Part shown: positions 45,639 to 57,980 of the stretch, piece by piece | How positions within the stretch are numbered: the stretch's first letter is position 1 | Layout of the letters: every line of letters begins with the position of its first letter | Assembly (NCBI GenBank): GCA_025667525.1 | Contig: CM046876.1 | Span: 531,070,538 to 531,134,537 of the forward strand | Length of the DNA stretch: 64,000 nt | Source of the DNA: Glebionis coronaria | Lineage: Eukaryota > Streptophyta > Magnoliopsida > Asterales > Asteraceae | Reading direction: 5' to 3' | Position numbers and translations under genes: made by a program | Notes under the pieces: model-generated | Database searches by the model: none | Told to the model about the DNA's origin: nothing | What the model saw: only the letters and a program-made list of their open reading frames with translations

Positions 45639-46160
45639 CACTACAACATTCGAGGCCTTTCCCGTCGAATTTTTGACGTTTCCCCGGCGACATTTCGATG
45701 GGGAAATGTTTCCCCATCGACCTGTCGATGGGGATTCTTCGATGGGCAAGATTCGATGGGGATAGTTTCCCCATCGACAATCCCCATCGACATGCGGGAC
45801 CCACGCCATTTTCAGCAATCAAAAAAAGTGCCACGCTGGACGACTTTTCCCCGGCGACGTTTCGACGGGGAAATTCTTGTGCACTTAACAAAAAAATTAA
45901 TTAGCAAATGCTAATCTTCGTAAATTGCATGTTTTCCCCGGCGACGCATAGCCGGGGATACCCCTGGATAATATTTGACTTGTCAAATGTTTTAACGACT
46001 TTTTTTAAAAGTCAAAATAAATCCAACATTTCCCCGGCGACATGTCGCCGGGGAAACATCATGACTTTTTAAAAAGTCAAAGTTACCTTGTTAACTAATA
46101 AAAGTCAAATTTTGCTTGAAGACTTTCCCCGGTGACACGTCGACGGGGAAAAATGGTGTT
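45639..46160. repeat. CACTA terminal and subterminal repeats
   Basis: TTTCCCCGGCGAC or its complement recurs at about 45679, 45846, 45932, 46029 (a perfect 28-bp palindrome to 46056) and 46126. Between them are diverged TTTCCCCATCGAC / CGATGGGGA forms (45695-45790), and AAAGTCA/TGACTTTT inverted pairs lie around 45995-46100. In En/Spm such repeats are the binding sites for TNPA. Here direct evidence is only the repeat pattern. Confidence 0.88.
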
Positions 46161-46519
46161 TTTTTTATGCATAGCCTGCACAGCAGGCGTTTTCCAGATT
46201 TTTTTCCGGAATTTTTCCAGAAAAAATCTACCAAAACCTGAAACCTGTATGCAACAATATGTAATCTATCCAAATACACCACAACTCATACCAAATACAC
46301 AAAACAATATAACGGATCAACGCATTCGATATATTAGACATAGAATCGTCCAAAATCTTACTAAACAAAGAAATAGTCTCAAAACGGGTGACCAATGTAT
46401 TCACCTAGCTAGATCGATAACATGTTCTAATTAAACAAACCGGGAAGAAATTGTTAATGGTAGGAAAGCCTAAATAAACTACAAGTCACAAATACCATAT
46501 GCTTACCCGACACAAACAC
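46161..46519. other. CACTA 3' flank, non-coding
   Basis: Between the subterminal repeats and the TNPA-like stop codon; likely 3' UTR. No gene seen. Confidence 0.6.
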
Positions 46520-48377
46520 CTAATCCTCATCCGACGAGTTGGTATCATCATCAACGATAATAAAGGGGTCCGGGTTGTCGTTCCCTCCGCAACTGCTACT
46601 AGTACCTACCGCTGGAGTTGAGTTAGATGCTGTAAGCATGTCAAAGAATCTGGGGTCTTGCCTGAAGTACTTGGTGATCATATTTAGCGTTTTGGTGATC
46701 TCGTTGTTCTTTTTCTTCAACTTTTTATTATCTTTTTTCAGCTTATCAATGTCTGAGGCGTGATCAGGAAAAGAGGAGGAGTGGAGGTCAGACACGACCC
46801 TACCAATACCCGGGAGGTGCCCTCGACCCTTGCTTGGGCGAACTATCATCATGATTTCCACCTCTGTGTACGGGACACCGCTGGGGGTGTTTGAACCTAA
46901 ATCCCGTAACCTGATCATCTCATCCTACGTAATAAAAAAAACACAAGTTGACTAATATATTAGTCAGGTTTCCCGGGTATGGTTTCTCGACAAATAATTA
47001 AAGTGCCATTATTTGAGACAAAACTTACATATAACGCTTGCTCCCCGGGGTCCTGGAAGGCGCCGCCTACTGTATGAAGACGGAAGAATGTGTCGATCAA
47101 AGACGGATACTCCTGTGTCTCTGAGTTACTCATCTGCACATACACACGTATATAAGACGCAACAAATAAAATACAAAAATATAAAAAAAAAATAAAAAAA
47201 TGTACATAAAAAATACAAAAAAATTATAAAAAAATTATAAAATGATTTTAATGTTCATTACCATAAGATGTCGGAAAACAGGAACAGAACGAGATCCTTG
47301 TCGGCTTACGGTCTTGCTCTTCGACCTGTTTTTGGAATTCTGTGCAGCCCGGGCAGCGTTCTTAGGATCACTCCAAAAACTTATCTGCTTATCCCACTCT
47401 TCCTGCTCATAACCCGAGGGAGGGTTGCTTCGGATCCGCTCCACGTCAACATTGCCCTCAGCGTTACGGACCCACCACTTCGTCTTGAATGATGTCTTGC
47501 TTGTGTTGTATGATTTCGTACAGTGAGCAGTTATGCCATTCTTGATTTTCATCCATTCTGGTGATTCCCGGTGGGGACGGAGGTCAAACAGCGACTACAA
47601 CCATATACAACAAAAACACAGTAAGAGATATAATTTACATGTTTATATAAATTTGTTTATTTATTTATATGATATAAATAAACAAACCAATTTAAATAAA
47701 TGATTTATCCAAATTTGTTTATTTATTTATATGATATAAATAAATAAACGAATTCAAATAAATAATTTATCCAAATTTATTTATTTATTTGTATTTATAT
47801 CATATAAAATACATAAACGAATTTAGATAAATGTGCACAACGGAATAAATAAATATGATAATGAAATATAAACATAAAATAATAATGAAATCACTTACCG
47901 CCAATTCCGCGGTGACGGATGCCCTTATATGCTCCGGTATCGCCTCCCAAGTAGGGTTGTACATGGGCAACTTTCTAGTCTCTTCCCCAAGGACGTTGCC
48001 CCATCTGCCGGAATTCGGACCGGTAGGCATCCGGGTCTTCTTGTCCTCCAAATCAAACTGAATCGGCAAGCGGCCACTTGTTTGAACAGCGAGGCGAGTT
48101 GTTAAGTTACGGGTGTTTGAGCGGGTATTCAACCTGCCCGCGGCCCTTCCACCCAAGTTAGGCTTTCGCTTGCCTTTGCCTGCAAAATCAAGTGAGTGAT
48201 AAAATCATAAAAAATAAAAGCAAGCAAATTCAATGTATCAAGTTTATGCTTGTATTACAATAATCAAGAATTTCTCACCTCGGTTATTGAAGCAATCCCC
48301 AGTGGGATTCTGAGATGGGGGCGACGATCCTCACCTCCACCGTCACCGCCGTGACCCCGTGCAACATCTGCCGACAT
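46520..48377 (-). CDS. TNPA-like CACTA protein, five exons
   Basis: Predicted exons in transcript order: 48377-48335, 48179-47899, 47594-47262, 47133-47029, 46924-46520. Each boundary has GT...AG on the minus strand (for example GGAG|GTGAGG, TTTTGCAG|G, GGCG|GTAAGT, TATAT|GTAAGT) and phases match, giving 388 residues with no stop. The N-terminus is Gly/Arg/Lys-rich (GKGKRKPNLGGRAAGR). Exons 2-3 form a plant transposase (Ptta/En/Spm-type) domain with RWGNV, YNPTWEAIPEHIRASV, KWWVRNAEGN and QISFWSDPKNAARA. Exon 5 ends in a Lys-rich coiled coil (DKLKKDNKKLKKKN) and an acidic tail. In En/Spm, TNPA binds subterminal repeats and helps excision. The start Met sits right after TACAG, so an extra upstream exon is possible. 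Confidence 0.8.
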
Positions 48378-48513
48378 CTGTACAGTAGCATTAGGATAAC
48401 ATAGAATAAAATAAACAAAGCATGCACACATCCAAATAAATATACACATTTTAAACAATCCACAATAGTTGCATTCATTCAAATAAATGTCTTTTACAAG
48501 TTACAACTAAAAA

Positions 48514-50437
48514 TCAATCTTCTTCTTCACTAGAATAAACTTTGTCTTGACCATCATCAAGATCAAGGTTGACACCTTCATCGTCGGACGAATCTGCTAA
48601 ATCATGAGGAATGGGGTCTTCCTCGTCAATAATATCGTCATCAACATCAACATCAATGATATCTATATCTGGTAGTGCGTCAAAATCTACTGATTCACCT
48701 TCTATATGCAAGGCCGGTATATCCAAGTCATCAGTACTAGTAGAAAGTGTGTGATCAGATGAGTTGGTGGCATGTATGGCGTCCTCTACCTCAATGAAAC
48801 CCCCGTTGTTAAACTTTGTATGACTAATGTGTTCGACGACCCTCCAATCGGGTGGTCGTCTTGCTAAATCTTCAAGGTAGAAGCATTGTTTGACTTGTGT
48901 TGCGAGAATGTATTGATCTTCTGTAAAACTCTCAACATTTGTCCGGATTTGTATCATGTTGTTTCTAATGACACATCTTTTGGCACGTCTTCTTTCTTCA
49001 GTGTCGAACCACTTAACTCGGAACAACAAAGTAGAGTACCTAAAGTACACGAACTCGAGGATTTCTTCAAGCTGACCATAATACATTTTTCCTCGTGGAC
49101 CAGGCGAACAAATGCCGCTGCTTTGAGTTGTACGACGTGCATCTTTGCTGTGCACGACAAACCTCACACCATCAACTATACAAGAGGTGAGTGAGAATGG
49201 AGTTGATGTTGGCCCACAAGCCAAAGCGAATAACTCGCCGTCTTCGGTAACACGTGGGTCATTGTCTACTCTAAGTCGACGGACCTATGAACACAAAATA
49301 TCATGTCGTTATTTATACACTTACAATTTTTTTTATTTTTTTTTGTTTTTTTGTATTTTTTATTTTTTTTTATTTATTTTAAAATAAGTATACCTTATCC
49401 TCAAACCAGCCGGGAAATTCCTTTGCCATGTCTTTGTCGTTTTTGTTCGAAAATTCACTGAAAGATATTCATGGTGTTAGAATAAGTCGTCGAAAATACA
49501 AGTTAAGAAAAATAGGTTTAAAAATAAAAACGCGTACCTCTTGAACTTGGCCCGGTACGTGTCGATTTCAGGACTATTGTGAAGTACATACCACCTCACT
49601 TTCTTCAGTTCTTCGGGATCAAATCTACTAATCGAACGGGCCGCAAGCGGTCTACATGATGATTTGAAAACCTGAAACTGAAACTCTGGAGTAGGGGCAT
49701 CCACATTACGGTCGGGACGATTAAATTTGGTGGTAACATCCCGAAAATAATTTGAGCTGAAAGTCAATGCTTCTTGTGCAACATAACCCTCCGCAATAAA
49801 ACCTTCCGGCTTAGCTTTATTTCGTACAAAGTTTTTTAGCGTCTTCATAAACCTTTCAAATGGATACATCCACCGTGGGCGAATAGGCCCGCCCCATATG
49901 GCCTCTTCAGGTAAATGGATAACCAGGTGAATCGTAATGTCAAAGAAAGCAGGAGGATATATGGCCTCAAGATTGCACAGAATATCGATCACTTTTTTCT
50001 GAGCCTTCACTATGTCATCCACCATCAAAGTTGTAGAGCAGATTTGCTTAAAGAATGAACATAGCTCCATAAGTGGTTTTGCAACGTCAGCCCGCAAGTA
50101 ATTCTGAAGACCATAAGGAAGTAAACGTTGCATCATTATATGACAGTCATGAGACTTCAAGCCCGTTATATTCGTATCATTATCGGTGACTCTGTGCTTG
50201 AAGTTGGAGCCGAAACCATCCGGTAGTTTAACTCCTTTAATGTACTGACAAATTTTTTTTCTATTCTCTGGTGTCAAAGAATAGACAGCTTGAGGCTTCG
50301 AACACTTCCCGTTTTTGTTTTTGCCGAGACATAAGCCCATTCGAATGCCCAGCTTTTCCAAGTCTTGTCTTGCCTTGGCGGTATCTTTAGATTTGTCATT
50401 CATTAGCAAAGTGTTCAAAATACTCTCCAACACATTC
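48514..50437 (-). pseudogene. TNPD/TNP2-like CACTA transposase, C-terminal part
   Basis: Exons read leftwards: 50437-49538, 49457-49394, 49284-48514, all with GT/AG borders and matching phases, about 575 codons. The first exon has the region after the catalytic core and a DUF4218-type domain (LKSHDCHIMMQRLLP, FFDITIHLVIHLPEEA, GPIRPRWMYPFERFMK). The small second exon encodes KEFPGWFEDK. The third begins VRRLRVDNDPRV and carries a DUF4216-type domain (GPTSTPFSLTSCIVDGVRF, YYGQLEEILEF, FRVKWFD, EDQYILATQVKQCFYLED), then an Asp/Glu-rich tail. The catalytic transposase_21 part lies upstream and is cut off by a copia element at 50438, so the gene is disrupted. Product acts on CACTA ends in the nucleus by family knowledge. 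Confidence 0.88.
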
Positions 50438-50902
50438 TGTTAGGACCATTGTAATAGTTATATGTAATAGGTAGACTAGGAGGTATGTAGTTCCTCCTGG
50501 CCCTAGTAGTAGTAGGAGCAAGTCCTGCTCCTGGTCCTAGTCGAAGTCAAACTTTATTATTTACTTAATATTCTGTTAGGATATGCATGAGATATGTTAG
50601 GAAAAGATATGCATATCAGTTTTACACGTTTTCTTTAATGATGTATTAGGGTTTCCTTGTAGTATAAATGGAACCTTAGGTAGAAGGGTTAGACACACCT
50701 TCACCAAACGTAGTTCTAGTGATTATTAATATTAGAAATCCTTAGAAAGGATCAAGTCTTTAGAGTTATTCTGTTCTTCTTAATTATATTTATATTCTAC
50801 ATTCATATTGTGTATAGAGTCTCTTTGTGATTTGACTTGTGATTACAGAAGTCATTCGTCGGTCCTGTCAGGCTGCAAGATCTACATCTAGTAGACCCAA
50901 CA
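50438..50902 (+). repeat. 5' LTR of the SIRE-type element
   Basis: 465 bp, TGTTAGGACC...GACCCAACA. A TATA-like GTATAAATG lies at 50662-50670. The right boundary is fixed by the primer site three bases further. Confidence 0.85.
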
Positions 50903-50904
50903 AG

Positions 50905-50915
50905 TGGTGTCAGAG
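50905..50915 (+). other. Primer binding site of the SIRE-type element
   Basis: TGGTGTCAGAG; one difference from the usual TGGTATCAGAG complement of initiator-Met tRNA. Confidence 0.8.
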
Positions 50916-50975
50916 ACTGGGAGGGTCTCTATACAAGAAGAATCAAGTTTTCTTATTTCTGACATTTTGTTTATC

Positions 50976-53678
50976 ATGTCTGCCTCAACCTCTACTCAAA
51001 CAGGAGAAGACAGCACTCCTAAAATTGTGCAACCTCAGCAGATCCTGGCTACGGTCTCTAACACGAATGGTAAATTCCCTCTTCTGAAGAAGGGTGAATA
51101 TGATAACTTGGCAATGAAGATGGAATGGTGGATCACCAACACTGATCAAGATCTTTGGAAGATCATTCTGAATGGGAACAGCATGAAGCTTACTGGATGA
51201 GACAAGAATGGTAACATTACTCTTCTTGACCCTAAATCTCATGAGGAAATCATAGCTATTTAGAAGGAGGTAAAAGCAAAAACGATTTTGCTTCAATCTC
51301 TTCCTGAAGATCACATGGGTGACTTCTACCATTTGGATGATGCCAGAGAGATCTGGAATGGCATAAAAGCAAGGTTCGGTGGGAATGAGGAATCAAAGAA
51401 AATGCGAAGGTCCATGCTGAGAGATGAATTTACCGAATTCAAAATCTCAGAAACTGAAGGTCTAAATCAAGGGTATGATAGGTTCCAGAAGATATTGAGC
51501 CAGTTGAATCAACTTCGGTCAAAGCCTGATGATGGTGACATTAATGCAAGGTTTCTTAAAGCCTTACCCTACTCATGGAATCAGGTGGTGATCTCTCTCA
51601 AAGCCAAAGGTGGGCTTGACTATCTCACCTTTGATGATCTGTTTCATAGGCTCAGAACTTTCGAACCCCATGTGAGAGGATTTCCTAGTGACTCTTTTCC
51701 CACTCCTGCTAATTCAGCCTTTGTGAGTTCTATGGCATCTAGTCCCATGTCATATGCAAGTAGCCCAAGCAATACTGTCTCCTCTCAGCATACTGTTCAG
51801 CATACTTCTGCTCCTGATCCTGCTGCCAAGTCTGGTAGTATGGTAGAAGCTGTTCTTCATTCTTTTGTGGCTGAAGTTAATGCTGAACAACAACTTGCTT
51901 TTGATGACTTCAAACAGGTCGATAAACTTGACCTGGATGAAATGGATCTTAAATGGCAGATGGCCATGCTTACTCTTAGGGTACACAAGTTTGAAAAAAA
52001 AGCAGGAAGGAAATTTAATTACAACCCTCGGGAGCCAGCAAGATTCGATAGAAGCAAGGTGCGATGCTATAACTGCCAGCAACAGGGTCACTTTGCAAGG
52101 GAGTGCCCTAGCAAGAATGATCAGGAGAAGAGCAGGTACTCCGCTTTCAAGGTTCAGGAGATAAAAGATGACAGGAAGGCATTGGTATCTGTTGACTCTA
52201 TGGTCAACTGGAATGATCATCAGGCTTCTACTCTGGAGTCAGCTGAGTCCTCGACTGACGTGTTTGCAATGATTGCTGGGAATCTCTCTGATGCAGAAGA
52301 AGCAGACGAGTTTGCTCTCATGGGCATCTCACCTCAGGTACAACATTGTCCTCTTGGTTGTCATGATAAATACTCAGAATTGTTGTCCCAATTTAATGAA
52401 GTAAATGATCAAAATGATAAGTATTTTTTAGAGGTTCAAGCCTATAAGGCTTCATTAAACACATTGGAACAACAAAAGAGGTGGTTACAAGATACACAAC
52501 GTGCGTATGAGGATAAAATCAGGATACTAAGCATTGATTTAGAAAACACTACAAATATGCTTAAATATACAGAAACTGAAAGAGATGCTAGTATCAAAGA
52601 AAAAGAGGAGATGCAAGCTAAATTAGATGCTACAATGCTAAGATTTGACAAATGGCAAAAGGCACCTAAAAATCTTTCGAAATTAATTGATAGTAGCATG
52701 TCTGGCAGAACTAAAAGAGGCTTAGGATTTGAAAAATATATTGATTCAGAAGATGTATTTGATTTATCTTTCTCAAGTGTCTTTGATGCCGACAAAGAGG
52801 ATGAGGGCAAACCTAGTTACAATAGGTTTAAACCAGCAGCAGAAATGCATGTTGTCCCTCCTCCTCTTACTGGAACTTTTATGCCCACCACATGGCATAA
52901 TGACTCGGATGGATCACAGATGCTTGAGTCCCCAACAAGTTCTACTAATACTAATGACTTTGTCTCATGTACTTACAGTGACAAAGCCGGTGACTCTACA
53001 TCTAGTGGGTCAAGTGAAGAGTCAAGACCTACAAGTTCCAAGTTGAATGAACATGCTGTTACTGGTGCTAGGAAGTGTGAAGAAAAAGTTGTTGTCAAGT
53101 CAAGTGTGTCTGGTCCTTGTTTATTGAGTCCTAGGAAGAATGTTTTTCCTAGAAATGTGTGTAATAAAGTAGGCAGTATGAAACAATCTCATTCTAATAA
53201 AAGGTCTTTCAAAACATGTTTTGTTTGTGGCAGTGCCTTTCATTTAATTAGAGATTGTGATTATTATGACACACATGCATCTGTTAATCATGCTTTTCCT
53301 GCTCCTGGTCCACCAGGAGCTGCTTCATATACTTCTAGAAGACTTAATCCTAGTGCTCCAACGTTTAATACTTCTAGAGTATCCTCTCCTTTCGCGTCTG
53401 ATTATTGGAGAGATAGTGGATTCCAAACAACCAGTAATTATTTTCAAAATTTTAATCCAATCTATCCACATAATTTAGACCACACGTATTTTGGTTTGGG
53501 AAATTTGGGAACTGCTGTTAAGCCCTCAGCAGGTTGTTCTTGGTCAAATAATAATACCCATATGATGCATAGGCAACCAAGGAACAACGGTGGATCTCAT
53601 CAATCTTCTTGGCACTCTTCTAATGATCCACAAGGCAGGCTCAAACCTGAAAAGGTTTGGGTCCCCTTAAGACACTAA
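50976..53678 (+). pseudogene. SIRE-type Gag, two early stops
   Basis: The likely start Met is at 50976, 60 nt after the primer site. The frame is shared with a 796-codon stretch from 51288 but has TGA at 51198 and TAG at 51261, about 75-95 codons in. Domains: a UBN2-type copia Gag core (AREIWNGIKARFGG, FTEFKISETEGL, RFLKALPYSWNQV), Ser/Pro-rich linker, first zinc knuckle CYNCQQQGHFAREC (near 52067), a coiled-coil stretch (about 52370-52640, EKEEMQAKLDATM), Ser/Thr-rich region, second knuckle CFVCGSAFHLIRDC (near 53218), and the closing KPEKVWVP motif typical of SIRE Gag. The extra coiled coil and second knuckle make it much longer than ordinary copia Gag. Confidence 0.88.
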
Positions 53679-53709
53679 CTTTTGCATTTTTATTATCTTG
53701 TTGTTGTAG

Positions 53710-54393
53710 GTTACTCCATACCAGGATCCTAGTCTAGGTATTGTTGATAGTGGTTGCTCCAGGAGCATGACTGGCAATAAGAGTCTTCTCTCTAACTTTT
53801 TACCATTTCATGGTGGCAAGGTCTATTTTGGTGGGGGTGAAGGCAGAATCACTGGCAAAGGAACGATAAAGACTCCAAATCTAAATTTTGAGCAGGTCTA
53901 CTATGTGGAAGCACTTCAACACTTCAATTTGATATCGGTCTCTCAGATTTGTGACAAGAAGCAGTTTGTTCTCTTCACCGATACTGATGCACTTGTGCTT
54001 TCCAAAGACTTTCAGCTTCCGGATGACTCACAAGTTTTACTCAGAAACCCTAGAAGACACAATCTCTATAGCATCAAGTTGAATGAAGTCAACCCTACTG
54101 GTCAACTAGCATGTCTGGTTGCAAAAGCCTCAGAAGATGAAGCCACTAAATGGCACCGAAGGATGGGGCATGTGAACTTCAAGACCATTCACAAACTTGC
54201 AAATCTGAATCTGGTCTCTGGTTTACCTCCCAAGACGTTTCAAAATGATATACATTGTATTGCCTGTAGCAAAGGCAAACAGCACAAAGCATCCTTCAAG
54301 GCCATTACTGCTCTAAGTCTTATTACTGAACCATTGCAGCTTCTACACATGGACTTATTTGGTCCTACTTCCATCAGGAGCATTGACCACAAG
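53710..54393 (+). pseudogene. SIRE-type protease and pre-integrase, 5' pol part
   Basis: Opens after TAG at 53707 in a different frame from gag. Protease active site IVDSGCSRSMTG (D-S-G), then VYFGGGEGRITGKGTI, LNFEQVYYVEALQHFNLISVSQICDKK, and the pre-integrase KWHRRMGHVNFKTI...CIACSKGKQHKASF with the HHCC zinc ligands, then HMDLFGPT with the first integrase Asp. Interrupted at 54393 by a solo gypsy LTR; the five bases ACAAG before the break are repeated after it. Confidence 0.88.
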
Positions 54394-57072
54394 TGTAAAA
54401 CCCGTATTTAAGAATTTTGAATATTAAATACGCAGTTTCGAGTTATATTTTTAAACTATATATAATTATTCAGGAAGATAATTATTACGAACATATTATT
54501 TTAGCATTCAGATAATTACGTTTCAGGAAACTAAAACACGCGAGAATTAAATGAGAATGTACGTAAATAAATTTAAATGTAAGAAAAAAAGAAAGGAAAG
54601 TTTAATATGGGCTTAGGCCGGCCATAGAGAGAACAGAAAAAGGAAACAAGGAAAGGTTAAATGGGCTTTAGGCCGGTTTTAGAGAAAGAGAGAAAAAAAA
54701 ACGGGGCTCACCCCTTTATTACTTTCAGACGAGAGAAAAAAAAACAGGGATTAGGGTTTCATGGGTTGGAGCTGCCGACAAAAAAAAAGGGAAAACGAGG
54801 GTTGTTATTCTCCCTGCCGCCACTTGTACAAAATGGGGTTCTTGTGTTTTTGGTCGTCCGTGATACCATCTCGTTCCTATATCATCGTAAGTAATCAAAT
54901 CTTTCATCCTTCTTTTATTAGTCATTCTATGTTGTTTTAAAAACGAGCCATAAGGCTTCGGTTGTTCCTTGCTGCCCAGCCGTGTCTTCTTCCTTGGTCG
55001 GTCGAGAGCAGCAGCCCCAAACAGGGGGACAACCGCAACATTGGTGATGCTATTGGTTATGCTGTGAACAGCAGCCCCGAACAGGGGCAGTCGCGTTGGT
55101 GATGATTGTTTACAGCCGAAAAAAAAGAAAATAAAATAGGTTGGGTCTCTCGGTGGTAGTCCTTAGATAGCCAGCTAGGGTGCGTGTAGCGTACTAATTC
55201 AGGGGCGGCATAGGCTGATGTCGACCAAAACCAGTCAAAAACAAACCACCAGATTTGGTTTTAATAATAAGGGTGTGTTTGGGTTTGTAAAAAAAAAAAT
55301 AAAGAAAACAATGGGAACATTTAATAGACAGTGGGAACAATATAGAGAGCAGTGGGTACTTCTTAATCAGAAACTAATAAGATTTAATTCAGAAATTAGC
55401 GACAGTTTAGCGACGACATTTTCTGTCGCAGTTTCCTTAGCAGATTTGGGGACAGTTTTGACCACAGCTTTTAGCGACAGTTAGAACTAGTTAGCGACAG
55501 AAATTTCTGTCGCTAATCCAGTTTTGGATTTAGTAAGTTTGATGGCTTGCTTTAGTGCGGCCGAGAGGGGGGTATCTCGGTAGGCTCGGGATGGATTTAA
55601 AGGATAAAAACGACGACTTAATTATACCTTATTTAATTCACTTTTATAATTAAAGGTTTTAAATGATTTATGTAGTAAATTAAATTATTATATTAAAATA
55701 GGTTTATAAAATTTAAAAGGGTATAATTTTATTAAATAAATTAAAATATTTTTTCGAAATTTTCTTAATTAGGAAACTTTCTATTTCTAGAAGGTTACCA
55801 AATATAGAGTTAGTATAACGTCAGAATACGTGTTATGCTGTAATTAATAGTAGAATGAAAATATGTTAAAAGGAAATATTAGAATACTCAGACTTATCAG
55901 TTTATATACATACAGTATTCCAAGAATAATATAAATAACGGGAAACAGTTTAAAACAGTGAAAAATAAATAAATAGCAGTCGACTTATTACGCATCCGTT
56001 ATTTATGTAGTAACCATGAAGTCGGAATAGATCTTTCAGCTTTCAGTCTTATCTCATTACTGGACACGAAGTACGGATTTTCCGTCCTTTCAGTAAGGAC
56101 TTCCTTTCTATGCATGATTAGGATTCCCCGTCTTCAGCCACATGTTTCCCCACTATATGTTTAAACTTATCAGTAATCATGTTAAGAATTAAAAAAATTG
56201 CCTGAGCATTATATACAAGCATGATTAGTTTATGTACTAGTTACGGAGGTACCGTAACCAAGACACTAGAGGCACCGGTGTCGTGACTCACATGCAGGAG
56301 AGTGATATCCTGCATCGTCCCACTCAGCTCAGCTTGGCCATTTTATCAGTATTATTAGTGGGGCGTATGGATGCATCCTAGGCTACAGTTTACAGTTTAG
56401 CAGGTGAATGTGGTGTGTGCTCTACATCCTTCACATTGGAGTTGATCCCTCCACCCAGCACAGTTATTAGAGGTCACCCCTCTACAGCATGACGAGGTCA
56501 CCCCTCCAGTTATTCATGCAACGTTGTTACAGCACATGACCTATATAAGCTCTGGCAATTAAATTACAGTAAATGCATGTTTTCAGATTTAACAGATAAC
56601 AGTTCAACTTTATTAATTATAAATCAGGCTTTACAAATTATACACAGATTTCCGCTGCAACTTTACTTATCAGTCTTACAGCTCCAGTATTTTATCATCT
56701 GTTTCATTTTAGTAATTCCCTATCATGCTTTATATCGGTTCACTGAGCGTTATGCTCAGCCGTAGTTCCTTTCATGTTCTAACGGCAGGTACACCAGGAC
56801 GCTCTTAGGATTCTGAGAGCATGTGCATTTGGATGGAAGCTATCCAGACTTCTTACTTTATGCATTTCTTACATTATTTTGCTTATTTGGACATTGTTTA
56901 GTCCTTTCCTTCAGTATTTTACTTTTCATGTTTTGGGCTTATGTTTGGATTGCCGATGTTTGATTCCGGTATTTCCTTTATGGTCAGTTAATGTCTTAGG
57001 ACATTTACCTTATGCTTTGATGACACGCCATAAATACACGTAACGGTCCACTTATCCAAGTGGGGTGTTACA
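54394..57072 (+). mobile_element. Solo gypsy LTR in the SIRE integrase
   Basis: 2679 bp, TGTAAAACCC...GGGGTGTTACA, flanked by the direct duplication ACAAG (54389-54393 and 57073-57077). No internal domain remains, so two LTRs recombined after insertion. It is related to the Tekay 3' LTR at 12731-15661 through shared ends and several internal blocks. No gene inside. Notable content: dispersed AGCGACAG words near 55390-55510 (GCGACAGTTTAGCGACGACA etc.), and CACTGAGCGTTATGCTCAGCC near 56740. Confidence 0.93.
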
Positions 57073-57980
57073 ACAAGCAATTCTGTTTGGTGGTAACTGA
57101 TGGTTATAGCAGGTTTACGTGGGTGTTCTTCATGGCTGCCAAAAGTGAGACCTACTCAATTCTTAGAGATTTTCTTACCTTGATAGAGAATCAGTTGTCC
57201 AAGAAAGTTAAAGGTATTCATTGCGACAATGGAACCGAGTTTAAAAATAAAGACCTCATCGCACTTTGCAATGCTAAGGGCATCAAAAGAGATTATAGTG
57301 CTACTAGGACTCCTCAACAGAATGGTGTGGCAGAAAGAAAGAACAGGACACTAATAGAAGCAGCAAGAAATATGCTTGCCGATTCCAAGCTTCCAACCAT
57401 GTTCTGGACAGAAGCTGTTAATGCTGCAAGTTATGTTTTGAATAGGGTTTCTATTACCAATCCTCACAAGAAGACTCCTTATGAGCTGCTCACAGGCAAA
57501 GTTCCAAATATTGCTCATTTGAAGCCTTTTGGGTGTCCAGTCACCATTCTGAATACTAGTGACTATTTGGGGAAGTTTGATGGCAAGGCAGATGAAGGAT
57601 ACATTGTGGGATATTCAGCTCATTCTCGGGCGTATCGTGTCTACAATCTTCAAGCCAAACGGATCATTGAAACTATTAATCTCAGGTATTTTGAGGAGAA
57701 GTCAAACATCCAAGGCAAAGGTCCAGAATGGTATTTTGATCTTGATTATCTTAGTGAGTCGTTAGGATATTTTCGTTTCAAAACTAACCATGATGCAGGA
57801 CCACAAGTGTTTGCAACTTCTAGTACTGGTGTTCCTTCTAGTCTTTCTGATTCAGATGATGAGGATGACATTTTTGTGGTTCCATCCTATTCCACCACGG
57901 TTTCTCCTACTCCTCCTAGTGATGCAACTCCATTGGATGTACAGGATTCCCAAGCAGCTCTTGACACTCTTCTCAAATAG
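57073..57980 (+). pseudogene. SIRE-type integrase core and C-terminus
   Basis: Resumes in the same frame as 53710-54393 once the LTR and one copy of ACAAG are ignored. It shows TDGYSRFTWVFFMAAK, IHCDNGTEFKN (second Asp), RTPQQNGVAERKNRTLIEAARNML with the catalytic Glu, the copia YELLTGKVPNIAHLKPFGCPV region and DEGYIVGYSAHSRAYRVYN. It ends with an acidic linker (SDSDDEDDIF) at TAG 57978, beyond which the frame continues. Confidence 0.9.

Larger units (their letters stand above)
45639..50437 (-). mobile_element. CACTA (En/Spm) DNA transposon, right part missing
   Basis: The left terminus CACTACAACATTC is the diagnostic CACTA inverted-repeat start. Next come a palindrome-rich subterminal zone, then two intron-containing genes read leftwards: a TNPA-like gene (46520-48377) and the 3' part of a TNPD/TNP2-like transposase gene (48514-50437). 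At 50438 a SIRE-type copia element interrupts the transposase gene, and the rest lies beyond the window. The element sits in the LTR of the older copia element. The 3-bp target duplication cannot be checked because the other end is not visible. Confidence 0.93.

Noticed and set aside
53655..53709. Possible short intron between SIRE gag and pol (GT...TTGTTGTTGTAG)
   Set aside because: About 55 nt is very short for a plant intron, and gag-pol junction stops are common in this lineage; left as unresolved rather than called.
55060..55520. Possible gene near TGTCGCTAATCCAG-type repeats
   Set aside because: AGCGACAG words are short dispersed repeats in the solo LTR with no protein homology.
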